From contig NZ_CP101655.1 in NCBI RefSeq assembly GCF_028830055.1, forward strand, positions 2,662,498-2,726,497: a stretch of 64,000 nt of DNA. The letters run 5' to 3'. The notes under the pieces are model-generated. The model saw only the letters and a list, made by a program, of their open reading frames with translations. It did not search any database and was not told the DNA's origin. Positions 44,854 to 52,575 of this stretch are shown here, in pieces (position 1 is the first letter of the stretch; every line of letters begins with the position of its first letter). The stretch comes from Pseudomonas serboccidentalis. GTDB taxonomy: Bacteria; Pseudomonadota; Gammaproteobacteria; Pseudomonadales; Pseudomonadaceae. The position numbers were made by a program, and so were the translations under genes.

Positions 44854-46167
44854 ATGCTCAGATGGTGCTCGCGTTCAATTTTCCTCCAAGTGGTTCTCGG
44901 ACTGGTGCTCGGCATCGTCTGCGGGCTGACCCTTCCCGAATATTCGGCACAGCTCAAACCGCTGGGCGACGGCTTCATCAAACTGATCAAGATGCTCATC
45001 GGCCTGATCGTGTTCTGCGTCGTGGTCAGCGGCATCAGCGGCGCCGGCGACCTGAAGAAGGTCGGGCGCATCGGCCTCAAGTCGGTGATCTACTTTGAAG
45101 TGCTGACCACCATCGCACTGGTGATCGGTCTGGTATTCGCCTTCAGCACCGGGATCGGCAGCGGCGCGAATATCCATCTGGAGCAGCTGTCCGCCGCCGA
45201 CATGGGCGACATCGCCGAGCGCGGTCAGCACATGCACACCACCACGCAATTCCTGATGGACCTGATCCCGACCTCAGTGATCGGCGCCTTCGCCGACAAC
45301 AACATCCTGCAAGTGCTGCTGTTCTCGGTGCTGTTCGGCAGCGCGTTGAATCTGGTGGGTGAAGCGGCCTCCGGGATCTCGCGGCTGATCAACGAACTGA
45401 GCCATGTGATCTTCCGGATCATGGGCATGATCGTGCGCCTGGCTCCGATCGGCGTGTTCGGCGCCATCGCCTTCACCACCAGCAAGTACGGCCTCGATTC
45501 GCTGCAGCACCTGGGCAGTCTGGTCGGCTTGTTCTACCTGACCTGCATGGCCTTCGTCAGTGTGATCCTGGGGTTGGTGATGCGCGCATCCGGCCTGCGT
45601 CTGTGGCCACTGCTCAAGTACCTGCGTGAAGAATTGCTGATCGTCATGGGCACCGCCTCCTCCGACGCCGTGCTGCCACAGATCATGCGCAAACTCGAGC
45701 ACCTGGGCATCGGCAGCTCGACGGTCGGCCTGGTGATTCCCACCGGCTACTCGTTCAACCTCGACGGCTTTTCGATCTACCTGACCCTGGCCATCGTGTT
45801 CATCGCCAATGCCACCGGCACACCACTGGCAATGACCGATCTGCTGACGATTCTGCTGGTGTCGCTGATCACCTCCAAGGGTGCCCACGGCATTCCCGGC
45901 TCGGCGCTGGTGATACTGGCGGCGACGCTGACGGCGATCCCGGCGATTCCGGTGGTGGGGCTGGTGTTGGTGCTGGCGGTGGACTGGTTCATGGGCATCG
46001 GCCGGGCGCTGACCAACCTGATCGGCAACTGTGTCGCTACCGTGGCCATCGCCCGTTGGGAAAAGGACATCGATGTACAACGGGCGAACAAGGTGCTCAA
46101 CGGCGAGCAGGGCTATACCTTTCAGCCGAGAAAACCGGTCGCCCAGGCGGCGGCCAAAGAATTCTGA
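44854..46167 (+). CDS. DctA-family (DAACS) dicarboxylate:cation symporter
   Basis: Protein of 437 residues with eight membrane helices and two hairpin loops typical of the glutamate/C4-dicarboxylate transporter fold. Conserved blocks: PTGYSFNLDGFSIYLTLA (cation/substrate site), GTASSDAVLPQIMRKLE (hairpin 1) and SKGAHGIPGSALVILAATL (hairpin 2). Both hairpins differ slightly from canonical DctA (TSSSE, GVTGSGF), so the substrate may not be succinate. Two GntR regulators follow directly. It imports an organic acid across the inner membrane. Confidence 0.88.
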   Translation: MLRWCSRSIFLQVVLGLVLGIVCGLTLPEYSAQLKPLGDGFIKLIKMLIGLIVFCVVVSGISGAGDLKKVGRIGLKSVIYFEVLTTIALVIGLVFAFSTGIGSGANIHLEQLSAADMGDIAERGQHMHTTTQFLMDLIPTSVIGAFADNNILQVLLFSVLFGSALNLVGEAASGISRLINELSHVIFRIMGMIVRLAPIGVFGAIAFTTSKYGLDSLQHLGSLVGLFYLTCMAFVSVILGLVMRASGLRLWPLLKYLREELLIVMGTASSDAVLPQIMRKLEHLGIGSSTVGLVIPTGYSFNLDGFSIYLTLAIVFIANATGTPLAMTDLLTILLVSLITSKGAHGIPGSALVILAATLTAIPAIPVVGLVLVLAVDWFMGIGRALTNLIGNCVATVAIARWEKDIDVQRANKVLNGEQGYTFQPRKPVAQAAAKEF

Positions 46168-46216
46168 ATGACCGCCGTGCCTGCCATCCCGCAGGCACGG
46201 TGCATGGAGCCAATAC

Positions 46217-46921
46217 GTGATTACTACATCAACCGTCGTCAACTCAGTGGTAGAGAAACTGCGCGCCGCGCTGGCCCGTGGTCAGTGGCGCTCCGGCGAC
46301 ATGCTGCCGGGCCAGCGCGAACTGGCCGAACAATTGGGCATCAGCCGCCCGAGCCTGCGCGAAGCGGTGATCGTTCTGGAAACCCTCGGCCTCGTCCGTT
46401 CGATGCCAGGCAAAGGCGTAGTGGTGCTCGACGCCCAGCTCAGTGACAGCCAGAGCCACGACAGCGCGGTGGCCGGCGCCAGTCTCGAAGACGTGCTGCA
46501 ACTGCGCTACACCCTTGAGCCATTCATCGTCGGTCTGGTTGCGCAGTCGATCAGCAGCAAGGAAGTCGGGCAACTGCGCCTGACCCTGATGGACATGCGC
46601 GAAGCCCTCGACGCGGGCGACAGCGAAGCCGGGGTCAGCGCCTACATCGCCTTCCACGAAGAACTGTTCACCCTGACTTCGAACCCGATCTTCCAGAGCG
46701 TGGTGCAGCAAACCAGCAACGCCCTCAAGCAAAGCGCCGAAGTGCTGCGCAATTCGCCTGAGCACCTGGCCGAACGCCTGGAAGAAAACGAAGCGGTGGT
46801 GCGCGCCATCCGCAGCAAGAACAGCGCCCAGGCCAGCGCCGAAATGCGTCGGCACATTCTGCGCGAAGGCCAGCGGATGGGCATCGAGTTGAATATTCCG
46901 GATGACAACCTCAGCCGTTGA
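46217..46921 (+). CDS. FCD-domain GntR-family (FadR type) transcriptional regulator
   Basis: Protein of 234 residues. The N-terminal winged helix has GDMLPGQRELAEQLGISRPSLREAVIVLETLGLV. The all-helical FCD effector domain follows (LQLRYTLEPFIVGLVAQSI ... AYIAFHEELFTLTSNP); its His/Asp positions usually bind a metal and a carboxylate ligand. The start is GTG 46217 with GGAG 7 nt upstream. 49 nt after the transporter and co-directional, so it probably regulates it in response to the transported acid. Confidence 0.88.
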   Translation: MITTSTVVNSVVEKLRAALARGQWRSGDMLPGQRELAEQLGISRPSLREAVIVLETLGLVRSMPGKGVVVLDAQLSDSQSHDSAVAGASLEDVLQLRYTLEPFIVGLVAQSISSKEVGQLRLTLMDMREALDAGDSEAGVSAYIAFHEELFTLTSNPIFQSVVQQTSNALKQSAEVLRNSPEHLAERLEENEAVVRAIRSKNSAQASAEMRRHILREGQRMGIELNIPDDNLSR

Positions 46922-46945
46922 ACCTCTTCGAACTGGAGACAGGCC

Positions 46946-47647
46946 ATGAACAGCTTCGCTTCACTGCAATATGATCGCAAGATCCCTGCCACCCTGCCCT
47001 TTCCCCGTGGGCCTCGCCACAAGCCACTGGCGGACGACCCCTACCCGCAGGTATTCGAAGCAATCCTGGATCAGCGCCTCACCGCGACCAGTCGTTTTAC
47101 AGAAGAGAGCCTGGTGCAGATGTTCGGCGCGAGCCGCAGCCAGATACGTCGGACGCTGACACAGCTGTCCCATGAGCACGTCGTCATCTTGCGCACTCAT
47201 CAGCGCCCGAAAATTGCTACAGCTACTCCCGAACAAACCCGCCAGATACTCCATGCGCGGCGCCTGACCGAAATCATGCTGCTTGAGCTAACCTGCCAGC
47301 AGCTGCAACCTGCCGCACTTGAAGGACTGCGCGAACTGATTGAAGAACAGCGTCGATTCCGCACCCTTGGTCAGTTCGGAGCCGCCATTCGGCTATCCGG
47401 AGAATTCCACCTGCAACTGGCCAAACTGGCAGGCAATGCCCCCCTGGCGCACTTTCTCGGCAGCCTGGTGCCCATGACGTCTCTGGCGCTGGCCCAATGT
47501 CGACAACAGACCAACCAGGACACGACGGTGCAGACACACACCTCCCTTGTCGATGCAATGGAGCGCAATGACGTCAATGCCGCAGCTCATCTGATGAACC
47601 GACACCTGAGCGATCTTGAACAGCAACTGCTGGGTTCGGCGCCATGA
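46946..47647 (+). CDS. Second GntR-family FCD regulator
   Basis: Protein of 233 residues. The helix-turn-helix has TEESLVQMFGASRSQIRRTLTQLSHEHVV and an FCD-like helical domain follows (RRLTEIMLLELTC...FGAAIRLSGEFHLQLAKLAGN). It is only distantly similar to its upstream neighbour, 24 nt away, so not a recent duplication. The last 74 nt overlap the 3' end of the lanthipeptide synthetase gene on the other strand. Ligand unknown. Confidence 0.85.
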   Translation: MNSFASLQYDRKIPATLPFPRGPRHKPLADDPYPQVFEAILDQRLTATSRFTEESLVQMFGASRSQIRRTLTQLSHEHVVILRTHQRPKIATATPEQTRQILHARRLTEIMLLELTCQQLQPAALEGLRELIEEQRRFRTLGQFGAAIRLSGEFHLQLAKLAGNAPLAHFLGSLVPMTSLALAQCRQQTNQDTTVQTHTSLVDAMERNDVNAAAHLMNRHLSDLEQQLLGSAP

Positions 47648-50600
47648 AGAAGGTCAATGCCAGGGGATCGGGTAACGTCGAATCAATCGCGCTTAACAGT
47701 GCCTGACCGACACCCGCGACGCCCAACATCATCCCAAGCACAGGCACGCTGTCTTGCGAGATCAAATCTTCATTGAAAAAGTTGTCAGCGGCCTCGGAAA
47801 GTGCCTGCAAGGTTCTCGCGATACCCTGACGATTTTCTGTACAGCGGTACAGTGACAACAGACACATTAGATTGCCGAAATCACCATGGCACTGGCTGTA
47901 ACCGGAACCAAGGCCATGGCGCCAGAGATTGCTTTCACACCTGCGGATATCGCTCTCGACCGTCGCCAGGTCGTCGGCGCCCATCACGTCTTTGAGCGCA
48001 TGCCTGAGTTGCAGCCTGGCGATCAGAATTCCTGCATCACCGTGGCACCATTTGGTCATGTGAGCGGGTTTCGACGGCTCACGTAAATCCAGCCAGAATC
48101 CATGGTTCTTTTGGCGATTTTCGTCCTCCAGCAGATCCTTCATCAGCGTAATCAACGTCGCGTCTGCGGTCACCTCATAGACCTTGGAAAGCGCATGGAG
48201 AATGCCGGAAATCCCATGGGAGAATCCGGTCAGCAGTGGAGTCGAACAGGCCTTGCGCACAAATCGCCCACCTTCATTGAGCAGTTCCGCCCGGATGGCA
48301 GCCGTGAGCCTTTCGATCAAAGGAATCAAGCGTTTCCGCGGCCCAAGCAGATAGAGATTCGCCAGTAGCGTGACGGTCCCGCACCAACCGTTAAGGAAAT
48401 CGAAGTCATCCCCCTGCTGTGGATAATCATCAAGTCTGAGCAGTAACCCGTTAATCGTCGCCCAGTGAATATCCCGCCCCGTCACTTGCTCATGATTGAC
48501 CAGCACGTAGAGGTACGACGCCAGACCAAAATAGGCACTGACGGCCATGTCACTGTCAAAATGTTCATGGGATCTGGCCATCGAATCGACAATTTGATCA
48601 GCCCGGGCCAAGTGTTCTGCCCGACCGCTGACCCGGTACAAGCTCATATAAAAAACCGCGAGTCCGCCCATGCCGCTGTAAAGGCTGTTGGTCATGGGTG
48701 AGAGGTACTTGCGGCGGGTTGTCGGGTGAGCGTTCAGGAACGTCCACGCCACGTCCCCTCCTGAACTACCAATACGAAATCGTTCTATGACCGCCGCGAC
48801 CTTGAGAGCCCCTTCCAAATACTGAGCTGGCTGCAGGTTCGGCACGCCTTTGGCGATATGCCGCCGGTGCATGGGCATCGCCTCATTGCCCGGAGGGAAC
48901 AGGCACTCCTTCAGTATAAAGGTCTGGAACGCTCTGTCCCCGGAGCAGAAAGAGCTCAGTTTTCGTTGGCAACTTTCCAGGGGGCTAGCGATGTCGAGCG
49001 CAGCCACAAATGTGCCGTGGGAATCGTATATCCGATTCGATGCGATGGGCATGGTGAAACTTGGAATGTTGGCACTTTGCAGATCCGCCAACTCGTAGGC
49101 GGCCACATTTTTTGCAATGAGCGATGCATTCGACTCGGACCACAGGGTCGCGAGCAACAGCTGCCGCTGGAGCATGCATTGCGTGAAGCGTGGGTGCAGT
49201 GTCAGTTCGATAAAGTCGATATAACGCTGGGTATTTTTGAGCAACACCCGTGTTTTCAACTGGGAGGCATGGTGCCGGATACAGTCAAGCACCGCTGCCT
49301 GATGCGTCATCACCTCATCGTAGGCAAATACGAACCCCTCCAGAAAAGCCTCTTGATAAAGCTCTACCGAACACGGCACGCCGTTGAAAACCGGCAGATG
49401 TTTGATAATCGGGGTTTTGCTGACGTGTATGCGCCTCAGATGGTACAAGCCTTGCTCGCGCACCAAATGCCTGGTCGTCGTGCTGAATTGCTTTTGAGAC
49501 GTCAGGCCACTGAAATCGTTGTCCGAATCCGGCGAATAGGGAACAAAACCACTGCTAAAGACTGAAAGGCTGTTGAGCTTGAGGGTTTTGAACAAAGCTC
49601 CATTGCTGGGAAGATCGTCTTGCAAATCGATCATGGAGGCAGTGAACAGACATTCAAGATCGATCATGACGGGGCTACTCCCGCACGCAATGATGTTTTC
49701 GTAATGAAAGTCGATGCCGTTCAAAGCGTGGACAAGGGCTATCTGCGCGCCTGCGCGCCGGTAGAACAGAGCCAGATCGGCCTGTGTCTCGCAGGCGCGA
49801 TTATCGATGTTTTCAATCCAGCAATGATCTTCCATGCATGCCAGCAAAGGGGTATGAGCGGAAAAGCATTCATCAGCGCTTTTTTCGTACAGCAGCGCCA
49901 GCAGCGAGCTATAGAGCTGCGCTTCTCCGTTTCTTCGTGGTTTGTAAACCAGCGATTCGTTCCCGACCCGTACTGCGCAAACTGTTTCACCATTGGCGTG
50001 GGGATCCCCCATTCCAAGTTTGATCGAGTCTATTCGCCGGCCAGACAAATCGAACACCTGAGCAAGTACACGCAAATCGTCAGCAAAGTGGGAAATGATC
50101 TTGTAGAGATAACCTGCGATGCCTTCCAATTGTTTGATCAACAAGTCGGCAAGCACCGGATAGTCCAAGAGGAACTGGCCTGATCCGCGCGCGTTCAAAT
50201 ATTGTTCGAAAGATCCCAGATCTGACTCAATACCCTCAGATATGCGCGTATTAAGGAAATGCACCAGGGATTTTTCAGAGAGCCGTTTAACACAGCCCGA
50301 CACATAATACCTGACACCGGAAATCAATGATTCGAGGTTACAACAATCATGGGCTTGCTTGTATCTGCTGTCGCACTGAAACGTATATCTAAAGTAATCA
50401 AACATGCAATCGTAAAAGCCTGAAAATGGTTCATCCTCCGCATTGCAGATGCGGTCTTTTTCAGACACGGACATAATCAGTCGAATTTTCTTCTCAAGCA
50501 TCTCCAGAGACGGAAACTGCTTTTCCAGTACAGGCTGTCTGGTGCTATTTTCAAACCATTCAACCAAGTCGCTTTTGCCCATACCAAAATAAAGCAGCAG

Positions 50601-50714
50601 GGCATGATCGTCTTTATGCAACATGTCCAGGGTGCTACGCAGGGTGTCGACATCGACGACACCTCCAGAACCCGATGATTTGCGTTCTTGAAACGTCAGA
50701 ATGTCAGCTAGCAT
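47574..50714 (-). CDS. lanM: Class II lanthipeptide synthetase LanM
   Basis: Protein of 1046 residues. The N-terminal dehydratase (about 1-600) has the kinase-like residues: GMGDPH (D237, H239), K258 in VYKPR, D335-x-H337-x2-N340, D352 in MIDLE, and R489/T495. From memory these align with the active site of CylM at constant spacing. The C-terminal LanC cyclase (about 670-1040) has GFSHG (H833), zinc ligands C890 (KWCHGDAG) and C942-H943 (QCHGDFG). It should dehydrate Ser/Thr and join Cys to make thioether rings. It follows the precursor gene at 50771 on the same strand. Less GC-rich than the flanks, so probably acquired. Confidence 0.95.
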   Translation of the reverse strand: MLADILTFQERKSSGSGGVVDVDTLRSTLDMLHKDDHALLLYFGMGKSDLVEWFENSTRQPVLEKQFPSLEMLEKKIRLIMSVSEKDRICNAEDEPFSGFYDCMFDYFRYTFQCDSRYKQAHDCCNLESLISGVRYYVSGCVKRLSEKSLVHFLNTRISEGIESDLGSFEQYLNARGSGQFLLDYPVLADLLIKQLEGIAGYLYKIISHFADDLRVLAQVFDLSGRRIDSIKLGMGDPHANGETVCAVRVGNESLVYKPRRNGEAQLYSSLLALLYEKSADECFSAHTPLLACMEDHCWIENIDNRACETQADLALFYRRAGAQIALVHALNGIDFHYENIIACGSSPVMIDLECLFTASMIDLQDDLPSNGALFKTLKLNSLSVFSSGFVPYSPDSDNDFSGLTSQKQFSTTTRHLVREQGLYHLRRIHVSKTPIIKHLPVFNGVPCSVELYQEAFLEGFVFAYDEVMTHQAAVLDCIRHHASQLKTRVLLKNTQRYIDFIELTLHPRFTQCMLQRQLLLATLWSESNASLIAKNVAAYELADLQSANIPSFTMPIASNRIYDSHGTFVAALDIASPLESCQRKLSSFCSGDRAFQTFILKECLFPPGNEAMPMHRRHIAKGVPNLQPAQYLEGALKVAAVIERFRIGSSGGDVAWTFLNAHPTTRRKYLSPMTNSLYSGMGGLAVFYMSLYRVSGRAEHLARADQIVDSMARSHEHFDSDMAVSAYFGLASYLYVLVNHEQVTGRDIHWATINGLLLRLDDYPQQGDDFDFLNGWCGTVTLLANLYLLGPRKRLIPLIERLTAAIRAELLNEGGRFVRKACSTPLLTGFSHGISGILHALSKVYEVTADATLITLMKDLLEDENRQKNHGFWLDLREPSKPAHMTKWCHGDAGILIARLQLRHALKDVMGADDLATVESDIRRCESNLWRHGLGSGYSQCHGDFGNLMCLLSLYRCTENRQGIARTLQALSEAADNFFNEDLISQDSVPVLGMMLGVAGVGQALLSAIDSTLPDPLALTFFMAPNPAVAVQDRSGVGSSDELRH

Positions 50715-50731
50715 TTTTCCACCTTGAGCAG

Positions 50732-50756
50732 TATGGCGGATAAGCTATCCGCCATA
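50732..50756 (-). promoter_or_regulatory. Perfect hairpin between lanA and lanM
   Basis: TATGGCGGATA and its exact complement TATCCGCCATA, with a 3-nt loop, lie 14 nt past the precursor stop and 17 nt before the lanM start. No T-run follows, so it fits a read-through attenuator or RNA-stability element that keeps precursor mRNA in excess over synthetase, as described for other lantibiotic operons. Confidence 0.8.
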
Positions 50757-50770
50757 TGTTACAGAAGGCC

Positions 50771-50920
50771 TTAGCAGCCGAACGTGCAACCCAGGCTCTC
50801 GCAGGTGATGGCAGTGGTTGCCATCACTTCAACACCGGCCATCTTGTTGACACCTGCTTTTACATAAGCTTCAAACTCGCTGGCGAAATCACCCGACATT
50901 TCCAGAACTTTATCTTTCAT
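50771..50920 (-). CDS. lanA: Class II lanthipeptide precursor peptide
   Basis: Small gene of 49 codons. The leader is MKDKVLEMSGDFASEFEAYV followed by KAGVNKMAGVEVMA, acidic in its first half. The candidate core is TTAITCESLGCTFGC, with five Ser/Thr and three Cys (C40, C45, C49). SLGC and TFGC are tandem S/T-x-G-C ring motifs like nisin ring B (TPGC). GGAG lies 6 nt before ATG 50920, a strong site. No Gly-Gly cleavage motif is seen; the exact cleavage point (after MAG or VMA) is inferred. It sits directly upstream of lanM on the same strand. Too short for many gene finders. Confidence 0.88.
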   Translation of the reverse strand: MKDKVLEMSGDFASEFEAYVKAGVNKMAGVEVMATTAITCESLGCTFGC

Positions 50921-51229
50921 ATGTTTCTCCTGTTATAAATTGATAGGTGCCATTGAGCGGCACATTTCAAAGTTAACACAGGAGCGAAAAATACTTACTT
51001 CAAAAAACCCAACCAAATGTGACCAACACAAACGAAAACCATGCACACAGTTGTACTACCAACATCCTGCCTCATAAATCCTTTCACCTATCAGAACAAT
51101 ATCCATCACTACCACCCCGACACTCCCGAAAAAACTCGACATCCAACAGTTTCAAAACTTCTCTATCAAACACTCGACACTCGTTACAAAAAAACCAACG
51201 AGTGCCGTTCGTCATGAAATTTAAAACTT
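50921..51229. other. AT-rich, strand-skewed intergenic region upstream of lanA
   Basis: 309 nt without a convincing gene. Between 51001 and 51180 the plus strand has about 63 C and 13 G, an extreme skew. An 8-bp inverted repeat, CACTCGTT / AACGAGTG (51178-51204), with an 11-nt loop, lies just beyond the yjiA stop. A small hairpin GTGCC / GGCAC (about 50947-50963) is in the presumed lanA leader. The lanA promoter must be here, but I see no strong consensus. Confidence 0.7.
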
Positions 51230-52201
51230 TCAATCGATAACCACTCGGGCAAAACCTTCCCGAATCTTCTCTTCCGGCAAATCATCGGCAATAAACACAA
51301 TCACACTTTCCCGCGCCTCACCCTCGGCCCATTCGGTGTCCCAGTCGAAACCGTAGAGCTTCAGCACGCCCTGAAACACCAGGCGCCGATCCTCGCCAGC
51401 GATGTTCAGTACACCCTTGTAGCGCAGCAATTGCTTGCCGTGCTCTTCCAGCAACTCATTCATGAACTCGCTGAGCTGATCGATATCCAGCGGCTGCTCA
51501 GTGCGCAGTACCAGGCTGGAAATGCGGTCGATCGAGGGCGCCTTGCTCACCGGACGCAGACTCACCCCGCCGCCAAGGTCGGCGTTGAGATTGAAGCCAC
51601 GCACGTCGAGCAGTTCCGCCAGATCGATGTTGCCATGCTCGACCACGCGGATCGGCGCACGACGGTTGATCCGCGTCAGGCGTTCGCTCAGCGCGGTGAA
51701 CGTCGCCTCGTCCACCAGATCAGTCTTGCTCACCAGCAAGCGGTCGGCGAAACCGATCTGCGCCTGGGCGATGGTCTGGGTCAGGTGCAGGTCGGCGTGA
51801 GCGGCATCCACAAGGGTGATGATGCCGTCGAGCAGATAGCGTTCGCGCAGCTCTTCATCGATGAAAAAGGTTTGCGCCACTGGCGCCGGGTCGGCCAGCC
51901 CGGTGCATTCGATCACCAGACGGTCGAAGGCGATTTCGCCGCTGTCCAGGCGTTCCAGCAGCAGGTACAGCGCCTTGGTCAGGTCGGTGTGAATGGTGCA
52001 GCACACGCAACCGTTGGCCAGGGTCATGACTTGCACCGGTTCGTCACCCAGCAATTGGGTGTCGATGCCGGCGTCGCTGAATTCGTTCTCGATCACGGCG
52101 ATTTTCAGGCCGTGCTCGGCTTTGAGCAGGTGACGCAGCAAAGTGGTCTTGCCGGCGCCGAGGAAACCGCTGAGTACCGTTACGGGTATGGGAGAAGACA
52201 A
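51230..52201 (-). CDS. yjiA: CobW/COG0523-family GTPase YjiA (metal chaperone)
   Basis: Protein of about 323 residues. Walker A GFLGAGKTTLL, the COG0523 metal motif GCVCC, the G3-like block ECTGLADPAPV, and SKTD for guanine binding; a CobW C-terminal domain follows. Probably delivers zinc or another metal using GTP. I chose TTG 52201 (AAGGGG 6 nt upstream, giving MSSPIPVTVLSGFLG); a GTG at 52234 would add 11 residues. Neighbour of ybdD-cstA, as in other pseudomonads. First core gene after the island. Confidence 0.9.
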   Translation of the reverse strand: MSSPIPVTVLSGFLGAGKTTLLRHLLKAEHGLKIAVIENEFSDAGIDTQLLGDEPVQVMTLANGCVCCTIHTDLTKALYLLLERLDSGEIAFDRLVIECTGLADPAPVAQTFFIDEELRERYLLDGIITLVDAAHADLHLTQTIAQAQIGFADRLLVSKTDLVDEATFTALSERLTRINRRAPIRVVEHGNIDLAELLDVRGFNLNADLGGGVSLRPVSKAPSIDRISSLVLRTEQPLDIDQLSEFMNELLEEHGKQLLRYKGVLNIAGEDRRLVFQGVLKLYGFDWDTEWAEGEARESVIVFIADDLPEEKIREGFARVVID

Positions 52202-52244
52202 ATCGATCCCCTTCACAAAATGAATGAACAACACAAAAACAACT

Positions 52245-52333
52245 GTGGGAGCGAGCTTGCTCGCGAAGGGGGCGTGTCAGTCGACATCATTGCTCGATGA
52301 CACACCGCTTTCGCGAGCAAGCTCGCTCCCACA
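52245..52333. repeat. REP doublet (TGTGGGAGCGAGCTTGCTCGCGA family)
   Basis: TGTGGGAGCGAGCTTGCTCG and its inverted copy flank about 40 nt between ybdD and yjiA. Fourth REP sequence class in the window. Confidence 0.88.
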
Positions 52334-52362
52334 GGGGATTACCTCAACCGAGGGCTGTCAGC

Positions 52363-52560
52363 TCAACAGCACTTGGGCCCACCCTTGCCACCGTAACGCG
52401 CTTCCTGACGTTCACGAAAGAACATCTCGTAGCTCATCACCGGTTTGTCCGGGTGTTTGGTTTGCATATGCTCGACGTAGGTGTCGTAGTCGGGCATGCC
52501 GACCATCAGGCGCGCGGCCTGACCGAGGTATTTACCGAGGCGACTCAGGTCATTGAACAT
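52363..52560 (-). CDS. ybdD: YbdD/YjiX family (DUF466) small protein
   Basis: Protein of 65 residues: [20 protein letters not shown], then [20 protein letters not shown] and an ending of KGGPKCC with two terminal Cys. This family is encoded beside CstA/BtsT pyruvate transporters and is thought to be needed for their function. 15 nt after cstA on the same strand. Confidence 0.92.
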   Translation of the reverse strand: MFNDLSRLGKYLGQAARLMVGMPDYDTYVEHMQTKHPDKPVMSYEMFFRERQEARYGGKGGPKCC

Positions 52561-52575
52561 GGTGCAATCCTCTGG

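Noticed and set aside
51084..51215. Minus-strand 43-codon frame with four Cys (MTNGTRWFFCNECRVF...) upstream of lanA, considered as a second precursor
   Set aside because: No ribosome binding site, no leader-like acidic helix, no S/T-x-G-C motifs, and it lies in a strongly skewed low-complexity stretch.
51019..51240. Plus-strand 73-codon frame next to yjiA
   Set aside because: Low-complexity Asn/Ser/His composition caused by the C/A-rich strand, no ribosome binding site, no family resemblance.
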